Source: Eubacterium maltosivorans
Lineage (GTDB): Bacteria > Bacillota > Clostridia > Eubacteriales > Eubacteriaceae
Length of the DNA stretch: 64,000 nt
Assembly (NCBI RefSeq): GCF_002441855.2
Contig: NZ_CP029487.1
Span: 2,728,001-2,792,000 of the forward strand
Direction: 5' to 3'
This document shows positions 17,245-25,384 of this stretch, in pieces (position 1 is the stretch's first letter; the number at the start of each line of letters is the position of its first letter). The notes under the pieces are model-generated. The model was not told where the DNA came from and did no database searches. It saw only the letters and a list, made by a program, of their open reading frames with translations. Both the position numbers and the translations under genes were made by a program.

Positions 17245-17917
17245 TTGTCATCACCCTTTCATATATTTCTTCGTGTATATCCTCAATACTCCGGAGTCTG
17301 CCCTCCGCAACACATACGATCTCTGTCCAACTATACTTCTCAATGAGCTCAAGGGCATTCTGATACGCGTGGATCAGGTGCTCCGGGCTTTTTTCGTGTA
17401 TATCTTTCTCCGCTTTACCCGTGATTTTATTGGCGCGGCCCTCCATCAGCTTAAAGTTAATTTCCGGCGGTATATTCAAAAAGAAAACCGCGTCTGGTAC
17501 AGGCAGCTCCATCTTGTTAAACTCATAATCTGACAGCCAGTCCATAAAACGGCCGCGCTCCTCCGGATCGCTGATTTTACCCGCCTGATGAACCATATTG
17601 GAAGTAGTGTACCGATCAGCGATCACGATGCCGCCGTCCTTGTAAAAGGCCTCGTAATCTTCCTTGTAGGAGGCATAACGGTCAGCTGCGTAAAAGGTCG
17701 AGGCGATGTAAGGACTGATGCTGTCCGGGTCATTGCCAAAGGCGCCGGACAGGTACAGCCGTACCATGGCGGAGGACTCCTTATCGTAACGGGGATAGGA
17801 AACCTTCATAACATGCTGTCCCTCCCTTTTCAGGCGGTCGTAGAGCTTTTCTGTCTGTGTCTGCTTACCGCTGCCGTCAACACCCTCGATGACAATCAGC
17901 TGTCCTTTATTTTCCAT
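17231..17917 (-). CDS. tmk: Thymidylate kinase
   Basis: Phosphorylates dTMP to dTDP for DNA synthesis. The start at 17917 is chosen because AAGAAGG is correctly spaced before it; a frame with seven extra residues opens at 17938. The 228-residue protein shows the P-loop GVDGSGKQTQ near the N terminus, a DRY motif (IADRYTTSN) and a long lid region. GKQTQ instead of the common GKTTQ and the longer lid resemble the clostridial Tmk variant. It is translationally coupled to the DUF2007 gene downstream. Confidence 0.92.
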   Translation of the reverse strand: MENKGQLIVIEGVDGSGKQTQTEKLYDRLKREGQHVMKVSYPRYDKESSAMVRLYLSGAFGNDPDSISPYIASTFYAADRYASYKEDYEAFYKDGGIVIADRYTTSNMVHQAGKISDPEERGRFMDWLSDYEFNKMELPVPDAVFFLNIPPEINFKLMEGRANKITGKAEKDIHEKSPEHLIHAYQNALELIEKYSWTEIVCVAEGRLRSIEDIHEEIYERVMTSGTV

Positions 17918-17976
17918 TGATAAACCTTCTTTTCTCATTTTGTTTCAGGCATTATTATATCATAACGGCCCATGCA

Positions 17977-19389
17977 TTAAAACGAAGAATTGAGAATGAC
18001 TTCAATCATTCCCCCACTGTCTATTCCCACAACCGCTTCGCCGTTTCTCCGCCGTCTTAAGAGCTCCGCCACGGTTTCTTCTGTCACCAGACTCCCAGGC
18101 AGCAGCACTGGTATCCCCGGAGGATACGGGATGACAAAGCCCGCTGCGGCACTGCCTGCTGCGTCCTCCAAAGGCAGCCGCCCGGTTTCCATATTGTAGA
18201 GCGCCTGCCACAGGGGATATTTTTCCTCGTGCTTCCAGACACTGACAAATCCAGCATCCGGCAGCTCAGAGACTTCTGGACAGTCTCTGTTCATGTCTGC
18301 CACTGCTGCCATCAGCTGATCCAGTTCGCCGGCTGCAGTGCCGATTCCAGTCATGGCCAGCACATAGTTAAATCCAGACATCTCACACTGAATGTTATAC
18401 TCTGTTAGCAGCCGCTTTTCAACAGCAGTGCCCTTTCCGTTCTTTACCATCAGCAGCCACTTGCTTTTATCGTAGGGCTGCCCATCCTCCGGAGTATACA
18501 GAGCAATGCAGTCGCCCACCCCTGTCCGTTTCTGATAAAAATCCCAACGCTCCGCAATGGTTTTAAAAACAGTTTCTCCCTTTTCGCAGGCTTCGTCCAC
18601 CGCGTTTTCCACACTCATCATCAGCAGATAGCTGGGACTGGAGGACTGAAGCATGGCCAGAAATTTTTTAACACGGCTTCTTTCTACCAGGGGCCCCTGC
18701 ATGTGAAGCAGAGAGCTCTGGGTAAAAGCGCCTAAAAGCTTATGCGTGCTCTGAATGACAATATCTGCTCCGCAACTCACCGCGTCCGGCGGCAGCTCAG
18801 CACAAAACCTCAGGTGTGCCCCGTGGGCTTCATCCACGATCAGCACCTTGCCTTTTTTATGAAGCAGCTCAGCAATGGCAGCAACATCACTGACCGTGCC
18901 ATAATAGGTGGGATTGACCAGTATCATCCCCTTTACCTCTGGGTGCTCCCGCAGATTTTTTTCTACCTGTTCCAGAGAAATACATTTTCCAAAGCCCAGC
19001 CGCGCATCGTATTCCGGTTCAAAATAAACACCTTTTATCCTGCCCAGGGCCAGCCCTGCATAAACAGAACGGTGGCAGTTTAACGGCACCAGAAGGCTCT
19101 CGCCTTCTCTGCAAACACCCATAATGGCACTCTGTATGCCGGTTGTGGTGCCGTTTACCAGAATACAGGCCTCCTCCGACCCGTAAGCTTCTGCCAGCTT
19201 TTTCTGAACCTTTAAAAGAATATCGGAGGGATCGTGCAGGTTATCCGCGCCAGGTATCTCTGTGACATCCAGAGTTGCCCAGTTTTCATTATCAAAACAA
19301 AAATTTCCCTTGTGCCCGGGCATATGAAACCGCAAAGCCCCTCTGTCACTGAGTTCTTGTAATCTTGTATATAAAAGTCGTTTTTTCAT
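17977..19389 (-). CDS. Orn/Lys/Arg decarboxylase family PLP enzyme
   Basis: A 470-residue fold-type I PLP enzyme of the Orn/Lys/Arg decarboxylase major-domain family (YaaO-like). FHMPGHKG at about residues 21-28, VDEAHGAHLRF and the PLP-lysine motif STHKLLGAFTQSS are visible. It is shorter than the 700-residue inducible bacterial decarboxylases, like the biosynthetic SpeA-type arginine or lysine decarboxylases. The preferred substrate is not clear. The start ATG has no Shine-Dalgarno sequence; an AT-rich TATGAT lies about 11 bases upstream, so the message may be nearly leaderless. The upstream position relative to tmk matches yaaO-tmk in Bacillus. Confidence 0.88.
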   Translation of the reverse strand: MKKRLLYTRLQELSDRGALRFHMPGHKGNFCFDNENWATLDVTEIPGADNLHDPSDILLKVQKKLAEAYGSEEACILVNGTTTGIQSAIMGVCREGESLLVPLNCHRSVYAGLALGRIKGVYFEPEYDARLGFGKCISLEQVEKNLREHPEVKGMILVNPTYYGTVSDVAAIAELLHKKGKVLIVDEAHGAHLRFCAELPPDAVSCGADIVIQSTHKLLGAFTQSSLLHMQGPLVERSRVKKFLAMLQSSSPSYLLMMSVENAVDEACEKGETVFKTIAERWDFYQKRTGVGDCIALYTPEDGQPYDKSKWLLMVKNGKGTAVEKRLLTEYNIQCEMSGFNYVLAMTGIGTAAGELDQLMAAVADMNRDCPEVSELPDAGFVSVWKHEEKYPLWQALYNMETGRLPLEDAAGSAAAGFVIPYPPGIPVLLPGSLVTEETVAELLRRRRNGEAVVGIDSGGMIEVILNSSF

Positions 19390-19486
19390 GAATTTATTTT
19401 ATCATAAAATCCGGATTTTTCCCCTTTATTTTTAGATGGATTATTGGTATGATAATCTCTGTAAAAAAATTCAAGGAGTGAAAAAG

Positions 19487-19810
19487 ATGGCAAATATCAT
19501 CTCTGTCGATATGACTAACTTTGAATCGGAAGTGCTGAACTATACGGAAGGCCCTGTCATGGTTGATTTTTGGGCTGAATGGTGTGGTCCCTGTAAGGCT
19601 CTCCTTCCGATCATCGAAGAAATCGCCGGCGAAGTCCCTTCAACCGCCAAAATCTGCAAGCTGAATGTAGATGAAAATACTGACCTGGCCAGACAGTTTC
19701 ATGTCATGAGCATCCCGACCTGTGTATTCTTAAAGGACGGCAGTGAAGTCGAACGTTTCGTGGGAAGCCGCGATAAGCAGGAATACATTGATACCCTAAA
19801 AAATTTATAA
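19487..19810 (+). CDS. trxA: Thioredoxin
   Basis: The start at 19487 is chosen because AAGGAGTG lies nine bases before it and the encoded 107 residues match thioredoxin length; a longer frame from 19436 would add 17 untypical residues. The redox motif WCGPCK and the cis-proline region MSIPTCVFLKDG are intact. It reduces disulfides in cytoplasmic proteins. A terminator follows immediately, so it is a single-gene unit. It is divergent from the decarboxylase gene with about 95 bases between them. Confidence 0.95.
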   Translation: MANIISVDMTNFESEVLNYTEGPVMVDFWAEWCGPCKALLPIIEEIAGEVPSTAKICKLNVDENTDLARQFHVMSIPTCVFLKDGSEVERFVGSRDKQEYIDTLKNL

Positions 19811-19817
19811 GTTTTTC

Positions 19818-19847
19818 AGACCACGCTTCGGGCATGGTCTTTTTTTA
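19818..19847 (+). terminator. Terminator of thioredoxin gene
   Basis: AGACCA and TGGTCT arms around a GC/TTCG-containing loop, followed by seven or eight T. Confidence 0.88.
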
Positions 19848-20025
19848 TCGAACTATTTTTTATTAAATTTTCTTTTACAATACAAGACGTTTCTCTTTTT
19901 ATTCTATTTTTATAACTATTATTTCGAAAATCCTTGAACCTTTTTCAAAAATATGTTACTATGAAAATTGTTTATAGATTCCTTATTTTCAATCATATCT
20001 GTCAAACACTCGGGAGGAACTCCAG

Positions 20026-20361
20026 ATGAACAGTAAATACCTCGGGCAGCGGCTTCGCCAGTTTCGAAAAGACGCCCGTCTTACACAAAACCAGCTGGCT
20101 AAAAAAGCCGGTATCACCCCCACATACCTCAGTATCATTGAAAGGGGAGCGCAGCTGCCCCGGCTGGAAACTTTTATCAATCTGGCCAATATCCTGTCCG
20201 TTTCAGCCGACGATCTTCTGATGGAAGACCACGCAGAATCTCGCAAAGAAACGCACACTTCTTTCGCCATTCCGTCTGACAATCTGTCAGATGAGGAGCT
20301 CACTTTAGTGCAGGATATGGTCAAACTGATGTGTGACCATTTCAAAACAACAAATCACTGA
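20026..20361 (+). CDS. XRE-family transcriptional regulator
   Basis: A 111-residue DNA-binding protein. The helix-turn-helix covers residues about 6-60, with LRQFRKDARLTQNQLAKKAG and the SIIERGAQLPRLET segment typical of Cro/CI (XRE) proteins. GGGAGG precedes the ATG. A short C-terminal helix-rich tail (about 65-111) may mediate dimerisation. It is a paralog of the XRE gene directly downstream: both have TPTYLS/TPNYLS and an ERG--LP-LET block. Unlike that gene it has no recognisable riboswitch. Targets unknown. Confidence 0.88.
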   Translation: MNSKYLGQRLRQFRKDARLTQNQLAKKAGITPTYLSIIERGAQLPRLETFINLANILSVSADDLLMEDHAESRKETHTSFAIPSDNLSDEELTLVQDMVKLMCDHFKTTNH

Positions 20362-20454
20362 ATTATTTGTTTAAATTCTTGGACAAAACTATAATTGAAT
20401 ATTGACTTCATTCGCATTGTGAGTTATAGTAAATAATATACATCCGAATCATTT

Positions 20455-20545
20455 TGAAATAGGGCAAAACTACTGAAAGGTAGTGACGCAAAGCCAAGGG
20501 TCTAATTCATCAGGAGATGAAATGACAGCCGGTTGCTCGGGTATT
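20455..20545 (+). ncRNA. Cyclic-di-GMP-I (GEMM) riboswitch
   Basis: The stretch contains the GEMM-I conserved elements in order: AGGGCAAAAC, the GAAA tetraloop contact, GTGACGCAAAGCCA, GGGTCTA, a variable hairpin around CATCAGGAGATG, and ATGACAGCCGGTTGC. These are the c-di-GMP-binding core of the aptamer. It lies 87 bases before the second XRE gene, with a possible terminator (20567-20602) as expression platform. Whether c-di-GMP turns the gene on or off is not evident. Confidence 0.93.
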
Positions 20546-20566
20546 AAACTTACTGAATGCAATCTC

Positions 20567-20602
20567 CCTGCCTTGGTTTGTGTGCCGGGGTCTTTTTATT
20601 GC
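20567..20602 (+). terminator. Possible riboswitch-controlled terminator
   Basis: CCCTGCC and GCCGGGG can pair imperfectly (with one G-T pair and one mismatch) and are followed by TCTTTTTATT. Its position between the GEMM aptamer and the XRE start suggests an expression platform. Confidence 0.45.
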
Positions 20603-20631
20603 CCCAATCTCACGCAGAGGAGTTAACCACA

Positions 20632-20964
20632 ATGGATAATAAAGTTATTGGCAGGCATATTCGTGAAGCCCGTCTTGATAAAAAACTGACGCAGTACCAG
20701 CTCGCGGAACGTGTTCATATTACACCGAATTATCTGAGCATGCTGGAACGCGGCACCCATCTGCCCAAACTTGAAACACTCATCACTATCTCCGAAGCAC
20801 TGGAGGTTCCTGTCAGCGCGCTTCTTGCCGATTTTCCCGTCGAGTCCTTTACCAGCCGGATTCACTTTCTGTCCACTGCAATGGAAGGGCTGGACGACGA
20901 GCAATCTAAAATCGTGTGCGATGTCATCAAGGTAATGACTGATGGCTTTAAATTGAAAAAATAG
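20632..20964 (+). CDS. XRE-family regulator under c-di-GMP riboswitch
   Basis: The start at 20632 is preferred (GAGGAG upstream, 110 residues, N terminus MDNKVIGRHIREARL like its paralog); a longer frame from 20557 would run into the riboswitch expression platform. An N-terminal Cro/CI helix-turn-helix (about residues 6-60) is followed by a helical tail ending in VCDVIKVMTDGFKLKK. It is most likely a small dimeric repressor or activator whose synthesis depends on cyclic-di-GMP through the leader at 20455-20545. A GGDEF-EAL protein that could change c-di-GMP levels is encoded at 61639-63837. Targets are unknown. Confidence 0.9.
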   Translation: MDNKVIGRHIREARLDKKLTQYQLAERVHITPNYLSMLERGTHLPKLETLITISEALEVPVSALLADFPVESFTSRIHFLSTAMEGLDDEQSKIVCDVIKVMTDGFKLKK

Positions 20965-20966
20965 CT

Positions 20967-20999
20967 AAAAAACCCGGATCTTATCGATCCGGGTTTTTT
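20967..20999. terminator. Bidirectional terminator
   Basis: AACCCGGATC (20971-20980) pairs with GATCCGGGTT (20986-20995), with A and T runs outside. It serves the XRE gene and the convergent LtaS-family gene. Confidence 0.9.
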
Positions 21000-21001
21000 A
21001 A

Positions 21002-23005
21002 TTAAAAGTCTGCGGCCGGGTAAAACAAATCGTTTCGCCGCCTTGCTGTATCCAGCATATTATTGTAGAGCATCTGCTGGTATTCCAGAACCTCTCGGTC
21101 GTGGATCGTCGGGTCTCCCCTTCTGAAGTACTGCTCCTCATTATCGATAATCCCTACAGAATTAATAACCGGCAGTGTCTCAGACAGCCTCATTAAATAA
21201 TCATTGTAGGGCGTCCCCTGGATACCGGCCTGCTCCAGCAGCAGGCTGGAAAGGTAATTTATGCTCAGCTTATCCACCTGGGCCTCCGGGATGTCATAGT
21301 TTGCCCAGATGACAAAGGGCGTGACGTAACGCTTCTGCAGCTCCTCTGTGCTCCACTGATCCAAAGGCTTCTGCATGAGCTCTTCATAAAATGCCTGCTC
21401 AATATATGCCTGGTGATCTCCAAACATAACTATCAGCGTGGGCTCATCCTGCCCGCTGAAATAATCGATCAGACCTTTAAACGCTGCGTCGGAGTTTCGC
21501 ATCAGAGATAAATACTGCTCGGTTTCGGGGTAACTTCCCTCCATCCCCTCCAGAAGCACTGGATCAAGATCATCAGCGTTCATCTGGTAGCCAGCGTGGT
21601 TTTGGATGGTCACATCAAAGACAAACAGCGGATTATCCCCCTTGTTCTCATAAAGATCAATGACCTTGTCATAGGTGGCCGCATCGCTGACCCATTTTTC
21701 TCTAAGCGTCTGCGATTCCAAAAATTCTTCTTCTGAGAAAAACTGCTGAAAGCCAAAATTCGGATAAACCTTGTCACGGTTCCAGGCGTTCCGCTCTCCG
21801 GGATGGATGGCATAGCTGTTGTAGCCCTCATAGTTCAGCGTTGACGTAAGGCTGGGCGCCGGAACCTTAATATACAGTTGATAGGGTCTTGCATTTTCCG
21901 GCAGATAAGCCGTCGTATTTCCGGTCAGAAAGGCATATTCGGAGTCACAGGTACCTCCACCGAAAACCGACACATAAAGATTCCCTTTAATGGTATTCTC
22001 CTGCAGGCTGTCAATAAAGGGCATAACGTCAATATTGGTGGAAAAATCCCCCACGGTCCGCAAATCGCTGAAGGACTCATTCATAATGGCAATGATATTG
22101 GGTTTATGATTGTTTTTCACTCCAGGTCCTGCAGCGGCTTTTTCCGTTGTCCCGCCCCGCCCGACGGCCCCGGTGGTCATGGGCTGCTGAACATTTTTGA
22201 TGCTCTCGCCCAAAAACGCCAGGTCATAGCCCTCGGGTTCCCTGACATGGGAAAGCTTGGCATTGACCGTAAAAGTATAGGGGTAACCGTTAACCGGCAT
22301 ATCCCAGGCATAATAATACCGCTCCACATTGGTCTCAAAAAACAGACCAAAGGTGATGGTCAGTGTTACAAAAGCTGTCAGCCTCAGCTTACGGCTTTTG
22401 TATTTATCGTGAATGCTGCCGTTTGCTTTAAAGGCCCAGAACAACAGCGCCGTCAAAACCAGCGCAGCAAGCAAAATGGTGCCGCTGAGCTCAAAATGAT
22501 AAGCTGAGGCGACCTGGAGTCCTGTCTTTGCTGAGAACAGATCCGTATAGAGCAGCGTATCTCCTCTGAACAGACGGACAAAGTAGCCAGCCAGTCCAAA
22601 AATATACATCAGAATTCCTCCGCCTATCAAAGACGTTCTCATCCGCCCGGTTATAATATATAAAAACACATAGACTGCCATACAGCAGGCCAGATTTAAA
22701 AACAAACGGATCCCCTCCGTATCGAAGGGTGCTTCCTGAAAAATCTGGAAGATGGTATAGGAAAAGGCTGAGGACAGGACAAGCAGCAGCACGTTCCACA
22801 GAGCTGCCGCCCGTTCCCGGCACGCTATATTTGAAAAGATGGCCAGCCCGATCATAAACACACACAGCCCTGCTGTATTCAGGTAGCCCTCATCAAAGCC
22901 CATCATCTGGTAGCAAAGCGCCAGACTCAGGCTCAGCGCTGCCACTGCCGCCAGCGCCGCCAATATTCTTTTTTTACTCGTTGTTAAATTGATTACAGAA
23001 TCCAA
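21002..23005 (-). CDS. LtaS-family membrane sulfatase-like phosphoglycerol transferase
   Basis: A 667-residue protein: five membrane segments in residues 1-200, a linker, and an extracellular alkaline-phosphatase-like domain. NESFSD holds the metal-binding Glu; GGGTCDSEY holds the likely Thr nucleophile; FGDHQA provides the C-terminal metal ligands. LtaS-type enzymes transfer glycerol phosphate (or related groups) from phospholipid to a surface polymer on the outer face of the membrane; the exact polymer here is unknown. The start is TTG, with GGGAGG six bases upstream and no ATG nearby that fits. That start overlaps the T run of a terminator-like hairpin (23013-23048), an unusual 5' arrangement. 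Confidence 0.87.
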   Translation of the reverse strand: MDSVINLTTSKKRILAALAAVAALSLSLALCYQMMGFDEGYLNTAGLCVFMIGLAIFSNIACRERAAALWNVLLLVLSSAFSYTIFQIFQEAPFDTEGIRLFLNLACCMAVYVFLYIITGRMRTSLIGGGILMYIFGLAGYFVRLFRGDTLLYTDLFSAKTGLQVASAYHFELSGTILLAALVLTALLFWAFKANGSIHDKYKSRKLRLTAFVTLTITFGLFFETNVERYYYAWDMPVNGYPYTFTVNAKLSHVREPEGYDLAFLGESIKNVQQPMTTGAVGRGGTTEKAAAGPGVKNNHKPNIIAIMNESFSDLRTVGDFSTNIDVMPFIDSLQENTIKGNLYVSVFGGGTCDSEYAFLTGNTTAYLPENARPYQLYIKVPAPSLTSTLNYEGYNSYAIHPGERNAWNRDKVYPNFGFQQFFSEEEFLESQTLREKWVSDAATYDKVIDLYENKGDNPLFVFDVTIQNHAGYQMNADDLDPVLLEGMEGSYPETEQYLSLMRNSDAAFKGLIDYFSGQDEPTLIVMFGDHQAYIEQAFYEELMQKPLDQWSTEELQKRYVTPFVIWANYDIPEAQVDKLSINYLSSLLLEQAGIQGTPYNDYLMRLSETLPVINSVGIIDNEEQYFRRGDPTIHDREVLEYQQMLYNNMLDTARRRNDLFYPAADF

Positions 23006-23012
23006 AAAAAAC

Positions 23013-23048
23013 CTCCCGTTCTCTGGATATTATACCATTAAACGGGAG
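23013..23048 (-). promoter_or_regulatory. Extended -10 promoter nested in a terminator hairpin upstream of LtaS-family gene
   Basis: On the minus strand CTCCCGTT (23048-23041) and AACGGGAG (23020-23013) form an 8-base stem followed by eight T, a terminator for metG read-through. The 20-base loop contains TGGTATAAT, an extended -10 (TATAAT at 23034-23029). A transcript starting there lacks the left arm, keeps GGGAGG as ribosome-binding site and starts translation at the TTG in the T run. Confidence 0.6.
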
Positions 23049-23087
23049 ATTTTGTGTCATTTTCAATACAAATTAAGTTTTACTCTT

Positions 23088-25031
23088 TTAGCTTACTTTA
23101 CCACCGGCTGGAATCACATCGCCGTCGACCGTCAGAATACTCAATTTTTTTCCTTTTACAGCGGAAAGAATCATTCCGTTGGACTCCAGTCCGCGCAGCA
23201 TTACTGGTTTCAGATTTGTACATACAATCACCTTTTTACCCACAAGGTCTTCAGGCTTATAATATTTGGCGATTCCAGAAATAATCTGGCGCTTTTCTGT
23301 CCCCAGATCCAGCTGGAATACCAGCAGTCGGTCTGCGTCAGGGTGCTGTTCACAGGAGATAACCTCCGCGACCTTCATCTCAACCTTGGCAAAATCGTCA
23401 ATGGTGATCAGACCTTCCGGCACCTCGGTTTTTTCTTCCTTCTTCGCCTGTTTTTCCTTTTTAGGCTGCTGCTTTTGCTCTGGTTTTTCCTTCTTTACTT
23501 CAATTCTCGGGAAGATCGGTTCACAGCGTTCTACCTGGATGCCGTCCGGATATTTTCCAAAGGACTGGATGCTTTCCCAAGTCCTGAGTTCCTCCGGCAC
23601 CTTGAGCTCATCGGCGATCTTAACGCCGGTATCCGGCATTGCAGAGCTTACGAGCACAGAAATTATTCTGAGAGACTCTGTCAGATTATACATAACCATT
23701 GCCAGCCGGGCTTTCTTTTCAGGATCTTTGATCAAAACCCAGGGCTGTGTCTCATCGATGTATTTATTTGTTCGGGATACCAGCTTCCAGATCGCCTCCA
23801 GCGCACGGCTAAAGTCCAGTTTATTCATGTAATCTTCCACAACGCCGGGAGTTTCCACGGCCAAGGCAGCGAGGTCAGCGTCAAACTCACCGCTTTCACG
23901 CTCAGCCGGAATCACACCGCCAAAATATTTCACGGTCATGGCCACTGTCCGACTCAGGAGATTACCCAAGTCATTGGCCAGATCAGAATTGATATGGCTG
24001 ACCAGCAGGTCTTCGTTGTAAATACCGTCTGCACCATAAGTCATTTCACGCAGCACATGATAGCGCAGGGCGTCCACGCCGTATTTTTGGGCCAACTCTA
24101 CCGGATCAACTACATTGCCCACAGATTTGGACATTTTACCGCCCTTTAACAGAATCCAGCCATGACCGTAGACGCGTTCCGGCAGGGGCAGATCCAGCGC
24201 CATGAGGATAATCGGCCAATAAATGGTATGGAAGCGGATAATGTCCTTACCGACCAGATGCACATTTGCCGGCCAGTATTTATCCATGAGCTGAGGCTTG
24301 TCATTCATGTAGCCAAGGGCCGAGATATAATTCGGGAGAGCGTCGATCCAGACATACACCACATGCCCCGGGTCAAAGGTTACCGGAACACCCCAGCTGA
24401 AGGAGGTTCTGGAAACGCAGAGATCCTGAAGGCCGGGCTTGATGAAGTTGTTGATCATCTCGTTCTTCCGGGATTCCGGCTGAATAAAATCCGGATGGTC
24501 CTCAATATACTGCAATAAGCGGTCTGCATATTTGGACATTTTAAAGAAATAAGCTTCCTCAGAGGCCTTTTCAACTGGACGTCCGCAATCCGGGCAGTTG
24601 CCGTCCACCAGCTGGCTTTCTGTCCAGAAGGACTCGCAGGGCGTGCAGTACCAGCCTTCATATTTTCCCTTGTAGATATCGCCCTGATCATAGAGTTTTT
24701 TAAAAATCTGCTGGATGGTTTTCTCGTGTTCCGGATCTGTGGTGCGGATAAACTGGTCATAGTTAATGTTCATCAGCTTCCACAGCTCCTTAATTCTTCC
24801 CACTACGTCATCCACATAGGCCTGTGGGGTAACACCCTTTTCCTCGGCAACCTTCTGAATCTTCTGACCATGTTCATCCGTACCGGTTAAAAAATAGGCG
24901 TCATAGCCCGTCAGCTTTTTAAAACGGGTCAGGGTATCGGCGGCTACCGTGGTATAGGTATGACCAATGTGTAAATCTCCGCTTGGATAATAGATCGGAG
25001 TTGTGACATAAAAAGTTTTCTTTTCTTCCAT
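23088..25031 (-). CDS. metG: Methionyl-tRNA synthetase
   Basis: Charges tRNA-Met. The start at 25031 follows AGGAGG; the longer frame from 25124 runs into the T-box leader and is not coding. The 647-residue class I enzyme has HIGHTY near the N terminus, a zinc knuckle region (CTPCESFW ... CPDCGRP), GGKMSKSVGN, and after a Lys/Glu-rich linker a C-terminal Trbp111/EMAP-type tRNA-binding domain (about residues 545-647). The upstream T-box with terminator indicates induction by uncharged tRNA-Met. Confidence 0.97.
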   Translation of the reverse strand: MEEKKTFYVTTPIYYPSGDLHIGHTYTTVAADTLTRFKKLTGYDAYFLTGTDEHGQKIQKVAEEKGVTPQAYVDDVVGRIKELWKLMNINYDQFIRTTDPEHEKTIQQIFKKLYDQGDIYKGKYEGWYCTPCESFWTESQLVDGNCPDCGRPVEKASEEAYFFKMSKYADRLLQYIEDHPDFIQPESRKNEMINNFIKPGLQDLCVSRTSFSWGVPVTFDPGHVVYVWIDALPNYISALGYMNDKPQLMDKYWPANVHLVGKDIIRFHTIYWPIILMALDLPLPERVYGHGWILLKGGKMSKSVGNVVDPVELAQKYGVDALRYHVLREMTYGADGIYNEDLLVSHINSDLANDLGNLLSRTVAMTVKYFGGVIPAERESGEFDADLAALAVETPGVVEDYMNKLDFSRALEAIWKLVSRTNKYIDETQPWVLIKDPEKKARLAMVMYNLTESLRIISVLVSSAMPDTGVKIADELKVPEELRTWESIQSFGKYPDGIQVERCEPIFPRIEVKKEKPEQKQQPKKEKQAKKEEKTEVPEGLITIDDFAKVEMKVAEVISCEQHPDADRLLVFQLDLGTEKRQIISGIAKYYKPEDLVGKKVIVCTNLKPVMLRGLESNGMILSAVKGKKLSILTVDGDVIPAGGKVS

Positions 25032-25062
25032 CGTATTTCCTCCTAAAAAAATAAAAAATAAA

Positions 25063-25320
25063 GAGAGCCTCTCCATATAAGGACGAAGCTCTCGTGTTAC
25101 CACCTTACTTTCCGCCTGTCTCACGGCAGACGGCTCAGCTAATAAACCGGCGGGGTTTATTATTTGTTTTTAACGCTTTCCGCGGCTCTGGCTTAGGCGG
25201 CAGCCCTCACCAAAGCTTGCTCAGAGGCCATCTTCCATTCCTTGTCCACAGCCGGCTTTCACCTTTCCCGGCTCTCTGTATGCTTCCTCCGAATGTACTC
25301 TTCTCTTCATCGCAGCTTAT
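25063..25320 (-). ncRNA. T-box leader of metG
   Basis: The minus strand shows a typical T-box: AGAAGAGTA early in Stem I, a long Stem I, an AUG-containing stretch (GGAATGGAAGATGG, complement of 25228-25241) suitable as the Met specifier, and the T-box core AAGGTGGTAACACG (GGTGGTAACACGAG is the complement of 25091-25104). The terminator is GAGAGCTTCGTCC pairing with GGAGAGGCTCTC (25063-25093), followed by a T-rich run. Uncharged tRNA-Met would favour the antiterminator. This fills the whole 350-base gap upstream of metG. Confidence 0.92.
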
Positions 25321-25384
25321 ATTTAATTTATTACTATACTATTATATCCAAATATTTTTAAAATGCAAGCCCTAATCGCTCTGG

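Noticed and set aside
22989-24149. 386-codon open frame antisense to metG
   Set aside because: Shadow of the methionyl-tRNA synthetase gene; no ribosome-binding site and no protein-like composition.
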